A stretch of 59,861 bases of DNA from Thomasclavelia saccharogumia DSM 17460 (GCF_000686665.1 NZ_JMLH01000012.1:1-59861); one strand, 5' to 3'. Counted from the first letter of the stretch, positions 9,528 to 19,946 are shown. The notes: generated by a model from the sequence alone, not told the origin. Numbers and translations are program-made.

Positions 9528-10760
9528 CTACTTTATAAAATATATATTCTTACGACCAGGATATAAATAAATCAATCCTTTTTTAGTAAATGCCACAGTC
9601 TCTTCAGTATAAAAATAATAATCCTGACCAAATACTGTTGCTTTTGTATTCAATTCTAAAGCATACGTTGTATTATATGATATTAAAACATCACCCTTTA
9701 TAGGAATCTCGCTTTGATTATTCCATAAACCAATTGTTGGTCCAGGTCCATGACCATAAATATTACATGGATGCGAATATAAAACAGCCTCAATTCCTTC
9801 ACTTTCAGCCTGTTTTAAAGCTTCTTTTAAAACTTCATTACCGCTTTTATTTTCCGCCATACAATTAGCTACGATGTCTTGAAAACGATTATTGATCTTC
9901 ATCCCTTTCACTAAATCATCAGGTAAACGATCTTCATCATCTCTAGCAATATAAGCTAATCTTTGTGTATCAGTACAAATATTTAAATATTTGATTCCAA
10001 AATCACAATGAAGTAAATCCCCCTTTTCAATAACTCCAAAATATCTAGGATCATCTAGACCAGGTCTTTGCAAATCAACAGTAGGTTCAAACCAATAATC
10101 TAATCCCAAATCCTTAACCTTTTGCATCATTAACCATTGTAGATCCTCACAAGTCGTAGTACCAGGAATAATATTATCTTTACTAAATGCTGTTTCAATA
10201 ATTGAAAATGCAACTTTCATTACTTCAGGATGAAGTTCTAATTCAGTCGGAGTTCTTAATTCCATTAATTTAATTGCCAGCATATCATTACGAACAATCC
10301 GCTCAACATACTTTTTATCCATTTTACTTGTTATCATTTCATATAATCCCTGGGTCAATCCATCACTGAAGGCAAAATTATCAGAGACATTGACAGCTAT
10401 ACTTTGGGGATCAAATTCTTTACACAAACGATTTAAACAGGACATTTGATCTTCATGATTAAAATCTGTCCAATAACTTACATAATATGGCGCTAACTCA
10501 TCACTAGGCATACACAATGAAAAACGATGAATATCATCATTATCCTTTACAAACGCAAATAGTGATATTCGTCTAGCTGTAGGATAATCAGCAGGAGTGA
10601 TTGCATGAAACAAAGGGTCTTCGTTATACTCTTTTGAAGCACTGATCCACATATCAACATTATTTTCTTTCATTACTTGTGGCAAAATAATATCTAAACG
10701 TTCTTTTAAGCAAGTATCTTTAATTTTATACTGCTCTTTTATCGATTTTATTTCAATCAT
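9528..10760 (-). CDS. M24 family metallopeptidase (aminopeptidase P / prolidase-like)
   Basis: A 410-residue protein with a creatinase-like N-terminal domain and a C-terminal pita-bread M24 domain. All five metal ligands are recognisable: D253 (CDFG), D264 (CTDTQR), H337 (GHGPGP), E369 (ALELN) and E387 (TEETV). Such enzymes cleave N-terminal residues before proline or X-Pro dipeptides in the cytoplasm. Placement directly after the peptide transporter suggests breakdown of imported peptides. GGAGGG precedes the ATG. A hairpin between oppA and this gene probably lowers its expression relative to oppA. Confidence 0.85.
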   Translation of the reverse strand: MIEIKSIKEQYKIKDTCLKERLDIILPQVMKENNVDMWISASKEYNEDPLFHAITPADYPTARRISLFAFVKDNDDIHRFSLCMPSDELAPYYVSYWTDFNHEDQMSCLNRLCKEFDPQSIAVNVSDNFAFSDGLTQGLYEMITSKMDKKYVERIVRNDMLAIKLMELRTPTELELHPEVMKVAFSIIETAFSKDNIIPGTTTCEDLQWLMMQKVKDLGLDYWFEPTVDLQRPGLDDPRYFGVIEKGDLLHCDFGIKYLNICTDTQRLAYIARDDEDRLPDDLVKGMKINNRFQDIVANCMAENKSGNEVLKEALKQAESEGIEAVLYSHPCNIYGHGPGPTIGLWNNQSEIPIKGDVLISYNTTYALELNTKATVFGQDYYFYTEETVAFTKKGLIYLYPGRKNIYFIK

Positions 10761-10776
10761 TATTTCCCTCCTATTA

Positions 10777-10807
10777 AAATAAGGTACATTTTAGATGTAC
10801 CTTATTT
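10777..10807 (-). terminator. hairpin terminator between oppA and the M24 peptidase gene
   Basis: Perfect 13-bp arms AAATAAGGTACAT / ATGTACCTTATTT with a 5-base loop, ending in TTTT. It lies within the operon and may act as a partial terminator that sets a high binding-protein to peptidase ratio. Confidence 0.75.
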
Positions 10808-10817
10808 CAGTTAAATG

Positions 10818-12482
10818 TTAATCTGCAATTTTAGCATAAGCTAATTGATAATGACCTTCAGGTGAATGAGTAACTCCTGTTACTTTAGATGATAATAAAT
10901 ATGGTTCAGTATATCCAAATAATGGAATTACATAATGTTGTTCACCAACTAAATAGTTTTCAGCTTCATGTAAAGCATTCATACGTTCAGTTGCATCATC
11001 TAATGCATTTGCAGCATTTACCATACTTTCAAATGTTGCATCATCAACAGTATTTCCTAAAGTAGTCTTACCAACATACATTGATAAATAAGCCATTGGA
11101 TCAATGAAATCAGCAGTCATTGCATGACGACAAATTTCAAAATCACCTTTATCACGTTCATCAAAGAAAGCTTCTTTTTCAGTTGCAACTAATTCAAGAT
11201 TAATATAAGCTTCTTTCATAGATGCTTGTAATGCTTGAGCAACATTTTTATGCATTGTGTTATCGTTATATTTATATGTTAGATCTAACATATTATCTGC
11301 ACTATAACCTTTAGATTCCATAATAGCTTTAGCTTCATCTAAATTGTATTCAGCTAATTTTTTAACTTCATCTTGTTCTTCACGGAAGTCACCAGTTGCT
11401 CCTGGAATTCCTTTAGGAATTAATCCACTTAATTCATATGCGTTATCACCATATCCTAATGCTTGTAAAACGTTTTCACGATTTACAGATAAACCAATTG
11501 CATTACGGATATCTTTATCTTTTAATACTTCATTTGTATTTTCATCACCAGCATTAATTAAAACATAGTAGTTACATACAAATGGATCAATTTTCCATGA
11601 CTGATCACTTAATTCTTCTTTACTATTGATTGTATCAATGTTACAAGAAGTTGCAAAATCGATTTCTCCACTTTCAAATGCACTAGTTTGAGCATCCATA
11701 TCAGCCATTACTTTAAATGAAATAGAATTAAGAGATACGTTATCAGCATCAGAGAATTCTTCATTCTTTTCCAATAAAACTTCATCTTTAGTATTTACAG
11801 AAGTAACTTTAAATGCCCCATTATAAGGAACATCACTGTTATTTCCCCAAGATGAATCAGTTATATCACCATCTTTAGCGTTATCTTTTAAATAATCTTC
11901 TCTAACTGGATAGAATACCGTGTTAGTTAATAAAGAAGTGAAATAAGCACATTTAGCTTTTAATTTAATTTCAATAGTAGTATCATCTAGTGCTTTAGCA
12001 CCAAAATCTTTTAATTCATCCATAGTAGTATATGGTGTATCAACTTCTACACCAGTGTCTTTATCAGCTACCATGTGAGAAGTACCTTCGATATATTGCC
12101 AAATAAATTGTGTGTAGTATCCTTGAGTTGGAACTGCACGTTTCCAAGCATATACGAAGTCTGAAGCTTTAACAGTTTCACCGTCACTCCATTTAGTACC
12201 TTCTTTAATTTTAATTGTGTAAGTTAAACCATCTTCACTGATTTCAGGCATATCAGTAGCTAAATTTGGAATAACATTACCATCAGTATCAAGTACATAT
12301 AACCCTTGATAAACTTGTGCTAAGATGTTAGCAGTGATTGAATCATCTACGATTGCAGGATCTAAATCTGCAGTATCCCCACCAACAGCAACTCTTAAAT
12401 CAGCTTGGTCTGTACCACCACAACCTGTTAAACAAGTTAAAGCCATTAAGAAACAAAGACCATAAGTTAATAGTTTTTTCAT
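10818..12482 (-). CDS. oppA: peptide ABC transporter substrate-binding lipoprotein
   Basis: A 554-residue extracytoplasmic solute-binding protein family 5 member. The signal peptide ends in the lipobox LTGC with the lipidated Cys21. Family features include GDTADLDPAIVDDS near the N-terminus, the YAWKRA region and the YNGAFKVTSV segment. It captures oligopeptides at the outer face of the membrane and hands them to OppBC. It is the fifth gene after oppB, C, D and F. Oligopeptide versus dipeptide specificity cannot be decided from sequence reading. Confidence 0.9.
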   Translation of the reverse strand: MKKLLTYGLCFLMALTCLTGCGGTDQADLRVAVGGDTADLDPAIVDDSITANILAQVYQGLYVLDTDGNVIPNLATDMPEISEDGLTYTIKIKEGTKWSDGETVKASDFVYAWKRAVPTQGYYTQFIWQYIEGTSHMVADKDTGVEVDTPYTTMDELKDFGAKALDDTTIEIKLKAKCAYFTSLLTNTVFYPVREDYLKDNAKDGDITDSSWGNNSDVPYNGAFKVTSVNTKDEVLLEKNEEFSDADNVSLNSISFKVMADMDAQTSAFESGEIDFATSCNIDTINSKEELSDQSWKIDPFVCNYYVLINAGDENTNEVLKDKDIRNAIGLSVNRENVLQALGYGDNAYELSGLIPKGIPGATGDFREEQDEVKKLAEYNLDEAKAIMESKGYSADNMLDLTYKYNDNTMHKNVAQALQASMKEAYINLELVATEKEAFFDERDKGDFEICRHAMTADFIDPMAYLSMYVGKTTLGNTVDDATFESMVNAANALDDATERMNALHEAENYLVGEQHYVIPLFGYTEPYLLSSKVTGVTHSPEGHYQLAYAKIAD

Positions 12483-12499
12483 GTTTTTTCCCCTTTCAA

Positions 12500-13474
12500 C
12501 TATTTTTCATATAAGAAACATGCCACTTGACGATTACCAATATTTTTCAATACTGGTTTTTCTTTAGCACATCTCTCGGTTGCCTTTGGACAACGTGTCC
12601 TGAATACGCATCCACTAGGCGGATTTATCGGACTTGGAAGTTCACCTTCCAATACGATACGTTTTTTAGAACGGGCAGTATCTGGATCCGGAATCGGAAC
12701 CGAAGATAACAATGCCTGTGTATATGGGTGTAACGGTTCATGATAAACATCATCCGCATTCCCAACCTCAACTATATTTCCTAAATACATTACTCCAATT
12801 CGATCTGAAATATGTTTAACCATACTTAAATCATGAGCAATGAACAAATAAGCAATTCCCATTTCTGCCTGGATTTTTTCAAGCAGATTGATAACTTGAG
12901 CTTGAATTGAAACGTCAAGAGCTGAAATCGGCTCATCACAAACAATAAACTTAGGATTTAAAGCTAATGTTCTTGCAATTCCAATTCTTTGTCTTTGTCC
13001 ACCAGAAAATTCATGTGGATAACGTCGGATATGATCTGGTTTTAATCCGACAATTTCCAATAATTCTCGAACTCTCTTTTCACGTTCTTCTTTTGTATCA
13101 TAAATTCCATGAATGTCCATTGGTTCACAAACAATTTCTCCAACTGTCATTCTTGGATTCAAACTTGCATAAGGATCTTGAAAGATCATCTGCATATCAC
13201 GACGGAACTTTTTTAACTTAGCTCCCTTGATTTTTGTAATATCTTCACCTTCAAAAATAACTTTACCCGCTGTAGGTTCATATATTTTAACTAAAGCTCT
13301 ACCTGTTGTACTTTTCCCACATCCAGATTCACCTACTAAACCAAATGTCTCACCTTTAGAAATTTCAAAATCAACACCATCAACGGCCTTAACAATTTGC
13401 TTTTTAGCTAAGAAACCGCCTGAAACTGGGAAATGTACTTTAAGCCCCTTTACTTTTAAAATTGGTTCACTCAT
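12500..13474 (-). CDS. oppF: peptide ABC transporter ATP-binding protein OppF-type
   Basis: 324 residues. Walker A GESGCGKST (48-56), signature motif FSGGQRQRIGIARTLA, Walker B FIVCDEPISALD and the switch His in IAHDLSM are intact. The C-terminal oligopeptide-transporter extension has conserved cysteines (CVFRTRCPKATERC), typical of OppF/DppF and associated with an iron-sulfur cluster in the family. It pairs with the OppD protein encoded just upstream (3-base gap). Confidence 0.93.
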   Translation of the reverse strand: MSEPILKVKGLKVHFPVSGGFLAKKQIVKAVDGVDFEISKGETFGLVGESGCGKSTTGRALVKIYEPTAGKVIFEGEDITKIKGAKLKKFRRDMQMIFQDPYASLNPRMTVGEIVCEPMDIHGIYDTKEEREKRVRELLEIVGLKPDHIRRYPHEFSGGQRQRIGIARTLALNPKFIVCDEPISALDVSIQAQVINLLEKIQAEMGIAYLFIAHDLSMVKHISDRIGVMYLGNIVEVGNADDVYHEPLHPYTQALLSSVPIPDPDTARSKKRIVLEGELPSPINPPSGCVFRTRCPKATERCAKEKPVLKNIGNRQVACFLYEK

Positions 13475-13477
13475 TTT

Positions 13478-14488
13478 CTATTCCCCTTTCTTTAAAACTA
13501 TAGGATTTCCAAGCCAACATGAACAAGTGTGAGTTTTAGAATATTCACGATATTCATCCATTTTAAGTGGGCAGATATTCATCGCATCCTCACAACGATC
13601 CACAAATGGACATCCATCAGAAATATTCAATAGATCTGGTGGTGACCCCGGAATTGGATGCAGTTCTTTTTTTTCAGTATCTTCTGGATTTGCAATACAT
13701 GATAATAATCCTTTTGTATAAGGATGCTTTGGATTATAGAAAATTTCATCCGTAGTTCCCATTTCAACGATTTTACCACCATACATAATTGCAATTCGAT
13801 CACATATACTAGCTACAACTCCAAGATCATGAGTAATCATGATGATCCCAGAATCGATTTCATCTTTTAAACCACTAATCAAGTCTAACACTTGAGCTTG
13901 AATAGTTACGTCTAATGCTGTCGTTGGTTCGTCAGCAATAATAATTTTTGGATCACAAGCTAAAGCAATAGCAATAATTATTCTTTGTCTCATTCCTCCT
14001 GAAAATTGATGAGGATATTGACGAATACGACTTTCTGGTGAAGGAATTCCTACCTTTTTCATTAAGTCAATTGCTTTGCTGCGCGCATCTGCTTTAGATA
14101 TTCCAGGATTATGATTTATAATCGGTTCAATCAATTGAGTCTCAATCTTAAGCGTTGGATTTAAGAAAGTCATTGGATCCTGGAAAATCATCGCCATATC
14201 ATTTCCACGAATATCATCCATAGTAGTCTCATATTTTTTATTGGAATCAAAACTCAATGGTGAGATTTCCTTACCATCAATTTTAATTGAACCTTTAGTT
14301 ACTTTACCATTAGCAGCAAGTAATCCCATAATAGAGAACATCGTCTGTGATTTTCCAGAACCTGATTCTCCAACAATTCCTAATACTTCGCCCTTATCTA
14401 CATAAAATGATACATCTCTTACAGCTTTTACTGTTCCATTTTCAGTACTAAATTCGGTAGTAAGGTCATTAACTTCTAACATTTTCAT
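13478..14488 (-). CDS. oppD: peptide ABC transporter ATP-binding protein OppD-type
   Basis: 336 residues with Walker A GESGSGKS (40-47), signature FSGGMRQRIIIAIALA, Walker B IIIADEPTTALD and the C-terminal cysteine-containing Opp extension (CPFVDRCEDAMNICP). It forms the heterodimeric ATPase with OppF. GGAGGG precedes the first ATG; a second in-frame ATG two codons later is possible. The gene follows oppC by 15 bases. Confidence 0.93.
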   Translation of the reverse strand: MKMLEVNDLTTEFSTENGTVKAVRDVSFYVDKGEVLGIVGESGSGKSQTMFSIMGLLAANGKVTKGSIKIDGKEISPLSFDSNKKYETTMDDIRGNDMAMIFQDPMTFLNPTLKIETQLIEPIINHNPGISKADARSKAIDLMKKVGIPSPESRIRQYPHQFSGGMRQRIIIAIALACDPKIIIADEPTTALDVTIQAQVLDLISGLKDEIDSGIIMITHDLGVVASICDRIAIMYGGKIVEMGTTDEIFYNPKHPYTKGLLSCIANPEDTEKKELHPIPGSPPDLLNISDGCPFVDRCEDAMNICPLKMDEYREYSKTHTCSCWLGNPIVLKKGE

Positions 14489-14503
14489 TTTATAACTTCC
14501 CTC

Positions 14504-15439
14504 CTACTTCTTTTTAGGGTCAAGGGCATCCCCTAAACCATCACCAATAAAATTCAAAGCTAACATTGTTAAACAGATTGCCAAAATTGGCCAAACAACC
14601 TGTAAAGGTTGTGAACTGATCATTGCTCTAGCATCATTAGCTAATGTACCCCAGCTTGCTTTTGGGGCTGAAAGACCAATTCCTAAAAAACCTAATGTTG
14701 CTTCATAAAAAATTGAACTAGGAACTAACATTGAAAACGATACAATAATTGGTCCCATACTATTAATGATCAAATGTTTTAATAAAATACGCGATTTACT
14801 AGCACCTAAAACAAAGGCTGCCAAAGAAAATTCCTGTTCTTTTAAAGTCATGACTTGAGCTCTAACCTGCCTAGCCATTCCCATCCACGATGAAATACAA
14901 ATTCCAATAATAATCGATAAGAAATTCGATCCCATTACAACTGTGATCATGATCAAATATAACATATCTGGTATTGAATATAAAGCATCGACGATACGCA
15001 TCATGACCATATCTACTTTGCCACCAATATATCCAGCGATTGCCCCATAAGTAACACCAACCAGCAAAGAAATGATTGCTGCTGAAAAACCTACTGAAAG
15101 GGAAATTCTACCACCGTACATAATTCTAACTAACACATCTCGCCCAAAGCGATCTGTTCCTAAAAAATGTTCCATTGATGGACCAGCAAAAGTGTTAGCC
15201 ATATCCTGTCCATCATAAGTATATTTAGAAAATATTGGTATTAAAATACTGCAAATTGCCATTAACGCCAAGAAACACAATCCAATCAAAGCTAATTTAT
15301 TAGCTTTAAAACGATTCCAGGCATCTGCTAAATAAGTCTTACTTTCATACGAAATTTTTTCACTATTCTTTTTTGAATCATCTAACTTCTCAAACATATC
15401 AGGAGTAAGTTCGATGTCCATAACTTTATTTTCTTCCAT
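14504..15439 (-). CDS. oppC: peptide ABC transporter permease OppC-type
   Basis: 311 residues. A cytoplasmic N-terminal tail is followed by an N-terminal hydrophobic segment (ANKLALIGLCFLALMAICSI), the GTDRFGRDVLVRIMYG motif of OppC/DppC permeases and five further membrane segments. The EAA loop is seen at ASKSRILLKHLIINSMGPI. It forms the channel with OppB and is 11 bases downstream of oppB. Confidence 0.92.
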   Translation of the reverse strand: MEENKVMDIELTPDMFEKLDDSKKNSEKISYESKTYLADAWNRFKANKLALIGLCFLALMAICSILIPIFSKYTYDGQDMANTFAGPSMEHFLGTDRFGRDVLVRIMYGGRISLSVGFSAAIISLLVGVTYGAIAGYIGGKVDMVMMRIVDALYSIPDMLYLIMITVVMGSNFLSIIIGICISSWMGMARQVRAQVMTLKEQEFSLAAFVLGASKSRILLKHLIINSMGPIIVSFSMLVPSSIFYEATLGFLGIGLSAPKASWGTLANDARAMISSQPLQVVWPILAICLTMLALNFIGDGLGDALDPKKK

Positions 15440-15450
15440 CTTGCTCCTCC

Positions 15451-16368
15451 TTATTTTAATTTAATTCTTGGATCAACTACTGCTGATAATATATCAGTAA
15501 TAATATTAAATGTAATAACTAAAAAGCCTAAGAAAATCGTAAGTCCCATAATCATTGGATAATCACGAGTTTGAATACTAGAGACCATCTCTCTACCAAT
15601 CCCCGGAATTGCAAACAATGATTCGATAACAAAGCTTCCTGTAAGCATATACGCAAACGCCGGTCCTGCATATGTAATAACCGGAATCATTGCGTTTTTA
15701 AGCGCATGTTTGAGTACCACTTTTTTATATGATGTTCCTTTTGAACGTGCTAAAATGATATAATCTTGTTTCATTACTTCCAGCATACTGCTTCGTGTTA
15801 AACGACATATCATTGAAATCGGATAAAACGACAATGCCATTACTGGTAAAACATAGTTAGCTGGTGTAGATAATCCTACAAACGGGAAAAGCTTCAGCTT
15901 TACTCCTAAAACAATCATTAACAAAATACCTATCAAAAACGAAGGTACTGAGACACCGATAGTTGCAATAAACATACACAGATTATTTACCCATCGATGT
16001 TTTGAAAGAGCCGCTACAGTTCCTAAAGCTATTCCTACGATCAAAGCTGTAGCAAATGCTGTGGATCCTAATCTAGCTGTAACTGGAAAGCTTTGTGTGA
16101 TCGTATCAGAAACTTCACGTCCTGAACGAACCATACTCTCTCCTAAATCACCATGAATCAAATCACTCATATAAATAGTATATTGCTCAAAAACCGGCTT
16201 ATCTAAATTATACTTTTTAATTGCCAATTCTCGCTGTGCCTGATTTTTATATTTTTCACCACTAATTGGTGATCCTGGTGTTGCCTTCATCAAAAAGAAA
16301 GTTGCTGATGAAAGTAAAAACAGGGTTACAATTCCAATAAGCACACGTTTTAAAACATACCTAAACAT
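15451..16368 (-). CDS. oppB: peptide ABC transporter permease OppB-type
   Basis: 305 residues with six membrane segments. The N-terminal MFRYVLKRVLIGIVTLFLLS segment and the later EAA loop (ARSKGTSYKKVVLKHALKNA) are classic for OppB/DppB. It is the first gene of the peptide-transport operon. The 229 bases upstream hold the presumed promoter, but I could not pick a convincing -35/-10 pair. Confidence 0.92.
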   Translation of the reverse strand: MFRYVLKRVLIGIVTLFLLSSATFFLMKATPGSPISGEKYKNQAQRELAIKKYNLDKPVFEQYTIYMSDLIHGDLGESMVRSGREVSDTITQSFPVTARLGSTAFATALIVGIALGTVAALSKHRWVNNLCMFIATIGVSVPSFLIGILLMIVLGVKLKLFPFVGLSTPANYVLPVMALSFYPISMICRLTRSSMLEVMKQDYIILARSKGTSYKKVVLKHALKNAMIPVITYAGPAFAYMLTGSFVIESLFAIPGIGREMVSSIQTRDYPMIMGLTIFLGFLVITFNIITDILSAVVDPRIKLK

Positions 16369-16597
16369 CTAATCACCTATTCCTTTACTTTATATACTTA
16401 TTAGGATACCTTAAAATGTCACAAATTTCAAATACTTTTTTACACACAAACTCCGCATTTATCAATGACTTTAGCCCAAAAACCGCTAATTGTATACGAT
16501 TATACAGATTTACAAAAAATAAAATTTTTTTTATTTTTTTCTTAAAATCTATTAATTTCGATAAAAAAAATCAAACATGTATTAAAATAAATACAAT

Positions 16598-17131
16598 TTA
16601 TTCACCCTCATAAATGCCTTTTCCAGTGAGCTTTGCCTCATCATTTGCAACAATTATTTCATTTTTATAAGTATAATCATAACCATAATCATAAAACTTC
16701 TCAACCAGTCCCGCTCGCGCCAATTTTTCCTGTAACAACTCACCATCAACAAATACCCACGCAAGCATACGACCATATTTATCCTCCGTCTCACCATCTT
16801 CATTTAGTTCCAATTCTATTTTTTTGGCATTAGTCAATTGAGTTTGCGTATAATCACTAGCCTCTTTACCATAAGGCTCTACTTGGTTGGTCGATTCAGG
16901 CGTATCAATATACAAAAATCGCACCTTGGTACTTTCACCATCAATATTAAACCACGCTGTATCCCCATCAACACACTTATCCAATGTTACTTCAAAACGC
17001 TCGCCTGGAGAAATAGTTTTATGCTCCTGATAAAAATTATATCCAAAAACTATTAAAATCACTATTATTCCTAACCATGACTTAGATAATTTATTACGCT
17101 GTGCTTTTGTCATTTTAATTTTTTTAGCCAT
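16598..17131 (-). CDS. thermonuclease (SNase-like) with N-terminal membrane segment
   Basis: 177 residues. A basic N-terminus and one hydrophobic segment (about 19-33) are followed by an OB-fold staphylococcal-nuclease domain. The catalytic set R71, E79 and R121 keeps the R-x7-E spacing of SNase (R35/E43/R87), with the VDGDTAWF and VRFLYIDTPE motifs. It probably degrades extracellular or surface DNA/RNA. It overlaps the RNase H gene by eight bases, so the two nucleases are made together. Confidence 0.88.
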   Translation of the reverse strand: MAKKIKMTKAQRNKLSKSWLGIIVILIVFGYNFYQEHKTISPGERFEVTLDKCVDGDTAWFNIDGESTKVRFLYIDTPESTNQVEPYGKEASDYTQTQLTNAKKIELELNEDGETEDKYGRMLAWVFVDGELLQEKLARAGLVEKFYDYGYDYTYKNEIIVANDEAKLTGKGIYEGE

Positions 17132-17711
17132 CTATTCCTACCGCCTTTTTAGCCAGTTTATCAGCTCTTTCATTATAAATATCACCACTATGAGCTAACA
17201 CTTTAATAAATACAATATCTAATGATTCCCGATACTGAACCACTTTTTTTTGATAATCCTGAGTTTTTATTTTATTAGCTTTCCATGACCCATTAGCCCA
17301 TTTTTCAATTCCTTCATAATCATAATAAATACATAATTGCAGATAACCATTATCTTTAGCAAATTCCATAGCATAAAGACTGCCCAATATCTCACCAGCT
17401 ACATTTCGCATTGAAGCATAATCGATATCACTGCCTTTATCATACACTTCCTTGATTACCTGTCCTCCTTCAATCAATACACAACCAAATCCATATTCTT
17501 TAGTTTTAGCGTTATAGCTTCCATCAACATAAGCAATCAATCCTTGCTCAAAAACGACCTGCTTTTCCTCGATAAACATTTTTGCCTCATTTTCATTACT
17601 AAAAGATTTATAAACTGCCCCGCTATATCTATCAACCTGCATTTTACATTCATCCCACGATAAATAGATTCCTGGTTTTCGTCCTACTTTTACTGCATAA
17701 TATTTCGTCAT
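17124..17711 (-). CDS. rnhA: ribonuclease H with N-terminal viroplasmin-like domain
   Basis: 195 residues. The N-terminal about 45 residues (YYAVKVGRKPGIYLSWDEC) form the hybrid-binding domain seen in eukaryotic RNase H1 and some Firmicutes. The catalytic domain carries the four acidic residues D63 (YVDGS), E107 (AGEI), D131 (YYDYEGI) and D184 (ERADKLA). It removes the RNA strand of RNA-DNA hybrids. It is upstream of and overlaps the thermonuclease gene. Confidence 0.9.
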   Translation of the reverse strand: MTKYYAVKVGRKPGIYLSWDECKMQVDRYSGAVYKSFSNENEAKMFIEEKQVVFEQGLIAYVDGSYNAKTKEYGFGCVLIEGGQVIKEVYDKGSDIDYASMRNVAGEILGSLYAMEFAKDNGYLQLCIYYDYEGIEKWANGSWKANKIKTQDYQKKVVQYRESLDIVFIKVLAHSGDIYNERADKLAKKAVGIDG

Positions 17712-17833
17712 AACTACTCCTTATATAAAAATATAATCTATTTTAAACTAGAAAAAATAAATAGTAAAGAGATTGGTTGTCTAATTAATAATAATGAGTA
17801 TAATTAAATTATTAGAACTAAAGGAGATACGAT

Positions 17834-19042
17834 ATGAATATTGAAGAAAGATTTTTGAAATATGTTAGTTTTGATACTCAATCAGACGAGTATTCAAAAA
17901 CTACTCCATCTACTTTAAAACAATTAGAATTAGGAAAAGAATTGGTTAAAGAAATGTTGGAAATTGGCATCGAAGATGCTCATTTAGATGAATTTGGTAT
18001 CGTTTATGGAACAATTAAAGGTAACAGCAAAAACGGTGATGTAATCGGTTTTATTGCCCACATGGATACTTCTCCTGATGCTAGCGGTAAAAACATCAAA
18101 CCACAAAAAATTACAAATTATGATGGTTCTATTATTGAACTTAATAAAAATCTAAACTTATCTTTAGACCCAAAAGAATTCCCTAGTTTAAAGAAAATGA
18201 TCGGTCATGACCTCATCACTACAGATGGTACTACATTGCTTGGCGGGGATGACAAAGCTGGCGTTGCAATTATCATGGATCTGGCTGATCATTTATCTAA
18301 ACACCCTGAAATCAAACATAACGACATTAAAATAGCGTTTACTCCAGATGAAGAAGTTGGACGAGGAACTGATAATTTTGATGTAAAAAAATTTAATGCT
18401 AAATATGCTTATACATTAGATGGTGGAGATATCGAAGAATATAATTATGAAAATTTTAATGCTTACAGTGCTAAAGTAGAAATCACTGGTAAATCGATTC
18501 ATCCTGGTGATGCTAAAAACAAGATGGTCAATGCTGCTAATATTGCTATTGAATTCGAAAATATGTTACCAGCTGATCAAAAAGCCTATTATACAGATGG
18601 TCATGATGGATTTAACCATTTGCATCATTTAGAAGGCAATTGTGAAAAAGCTGTTTTAGAGTACATAATTAGAAATCATGATTTATCTTTAGCCAAAAAA
18701 CAAATTGATGATTTTAAAAGAATCAAAAACTATTTAGATGATAAATACGGCTATGAATTAATCAAACTCGATATCAATGAATCATATTTAAATATGGCTG
18801 AAGTGATTAAAGAAAATTATTATATTATTGAAAAATTAAAAAGTGCGATGAATAAAGTAGGCATTGAAGGTCATGCCAGTCCAATCAGAGGGGGCACAGA
18901 TGGAGCAAGATTAACATTTATGGGATTACCATGTCCAAATATTGGTACTGGCGGAGCTAATTTCCATGGTCCATTTGAATATGTTTCACTTACAATGATG
19001 AAACAAGCAGTAAAAATATTAACAGAGATCATAAAAGTATAA
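17834..19042 (+). CDS. pepT: peptidase T (tripeptide aminopeptidase)
   Basis: A 402-residue M20B peptidase. Metal and catalytic residues are in AHMDTSPD (H76, D78), GGDDKAG (D139), PDEEVG (E173/E174) and LDGGD; the C-terminal His lies in TGGANFHGPFE. It releases the N-terminal residue from tripeptides in the cytoplasm, complementing the peptide importer nearby. AAAGGAG precedes the ATG at good spacing. A lipid kinase gene follows after four bases. Confidence 0.95.
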   Translation: MNIEERFLKYVSFDTQSDEYSKTTPSTLKQLELGKELVKEMLEIGIEDAHLDEFGIVYGTIKGNSKNGDVIGFIAHMDTSPDASGKNIKPQKITNYDGSIIELNKNLNLSLDPKEFPSLKKMIGHDLITTDGTTLLGGDDKAGVAIIMDLADHLSKHPEIKHNDIKIAFTPDEEVGRGTDNFDVKKFNAKYAYTLDGGDIEEYNYENFNAYSAKVEITGKSIHPGDAKNKMVNAANIAIEFENMLPADQKAYYTDGHDGFNHLHHLEGNCEKAVLEYIIRNHDLSLAKKQIDDFKRIKNYLDDKYGYELIKLDINESYLNMAEVIKENYYIIEKLKSAMNKVGIEGHASPIRGGTDGARLTFMGLPCPNIGTGGANFHGPFEYVSLTMMKQAVKILTEIIKV

Positions 19043-19046
19043 AATT

Positions 19047-19946
19047 ATGAAACGCTGTTTATTTATTATAAATCCTTCATCTGGACAACGTTCTTTACAA
19101 AACAGTTTAGATAAATTAATTGGTCAACTAATTATCAAACAACTAGTAAATCATGTAGATATTTTTTATACCGCTAAAAAAGATGACGGTTACTATAAAG
19201 CATTAAAATGTGATGAAAAAAATTATGATTTTATCGTCGTTGTCGGTGGTGATGGTACAATCAATGAAGTAATAAGTGGAATGGTTGAAAGTCATAAAAC
19301 TATTCCTTTATGTATTTTAGCTGCAGGAACCGTTAATGACTTTGCAAACTATTTAAATTTACCAACCAGCATTAATGATATCTGTGATATGATCAGCAAT
19401 TTCCATACTGTCTGCTGCGATGTTGGTAAAGTTGATAATCATTATTTTATGAATGTAGCTGCTGGCGGAATGTTTAGTGATGTCTCTTTTACAGTTAGTA
19501 AAGCCGATAAAAAAAGACTTGGTCCTTTAGCTTATTACCTTAGTGGATTAACTAATTTACCAAGTCAATTAAATACTAATATTAATCTCAAGATCATCCT
19601 TGATGATGTAAATGTAATTGAAGAAGAAGCTAAAATGTTTATGATTACTAACACTAATCGAGTTGGCGGCTTTGAAAACATTATTCCATTAGCTGATATC
19701 CAAGATGGATTATTAGATTTAATTATTATCAAAAAATGCTCTGTTACCGATTTAGTTGCCCTATCTAAAGATTATATTTTAAAAAAGCACGCTAATAGCC
19801 CATTTATCTCATATTTTCAAGCTAAAAAAATTGAAATATACAGTAAGCAAGAGGTATTGCTCGACATTGATGGTGAACAGGGTTCACCACTTCCAGCAAC
19901 TATTCAAGTTGTTAGTCAAGCCGTTAATATTTTAATTCCAATTTAA
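19047..19946 (+). CDS. diacylglycerol/lipid kinase family protein (YegS/DgkB-like)
   Basis: A 299-residue soluble kinase of the DAGK catalytic family. The nucleotide-binding VVVGGDGTINEV (65-76) and the substrate loop AAGTVNDFANYL are intact. Members phosphorylate diacylglycerol or related lipids to recycle them into phospholipid. It lies four bases after pepT, so the two form one transcript. A short hairpin terminator follows immediately. Confidence 0.88.
   Translation: MKRCLFIINPSSGQRSLQNSLDKLIGQLIIKQLVNHVDIFYTAKKDDGYYKALKCDEKNYDFIVVVGGDGTINEVISGMVESHKTIPLCILAAGTVNDFANYLNLPTSINDICDMISNFHTVCCDVGKVDNHYFMNVAAGGMFSDVSFTVSKADKKRLGPLAYYLSGLTNLPSQLNTNINLKIILDDVNVIEEEAKMFMITNTNRVGGFENIIPLADIQDGLLDLIIIKKCSVTDLVALSKDYILKKHANSPFISYFQAKKIEIYSKQEVLLDIDGEQGSPLPATIQVVSQAVNILIPI

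Noticed and set aside
16565-16597. Weak TGTATT/AATACA hairpin after the thermonuclease gene
   Set aside because: The stem is only six A/T-rich base pairs and the T-run is several bases away; not convincing as a terminator.
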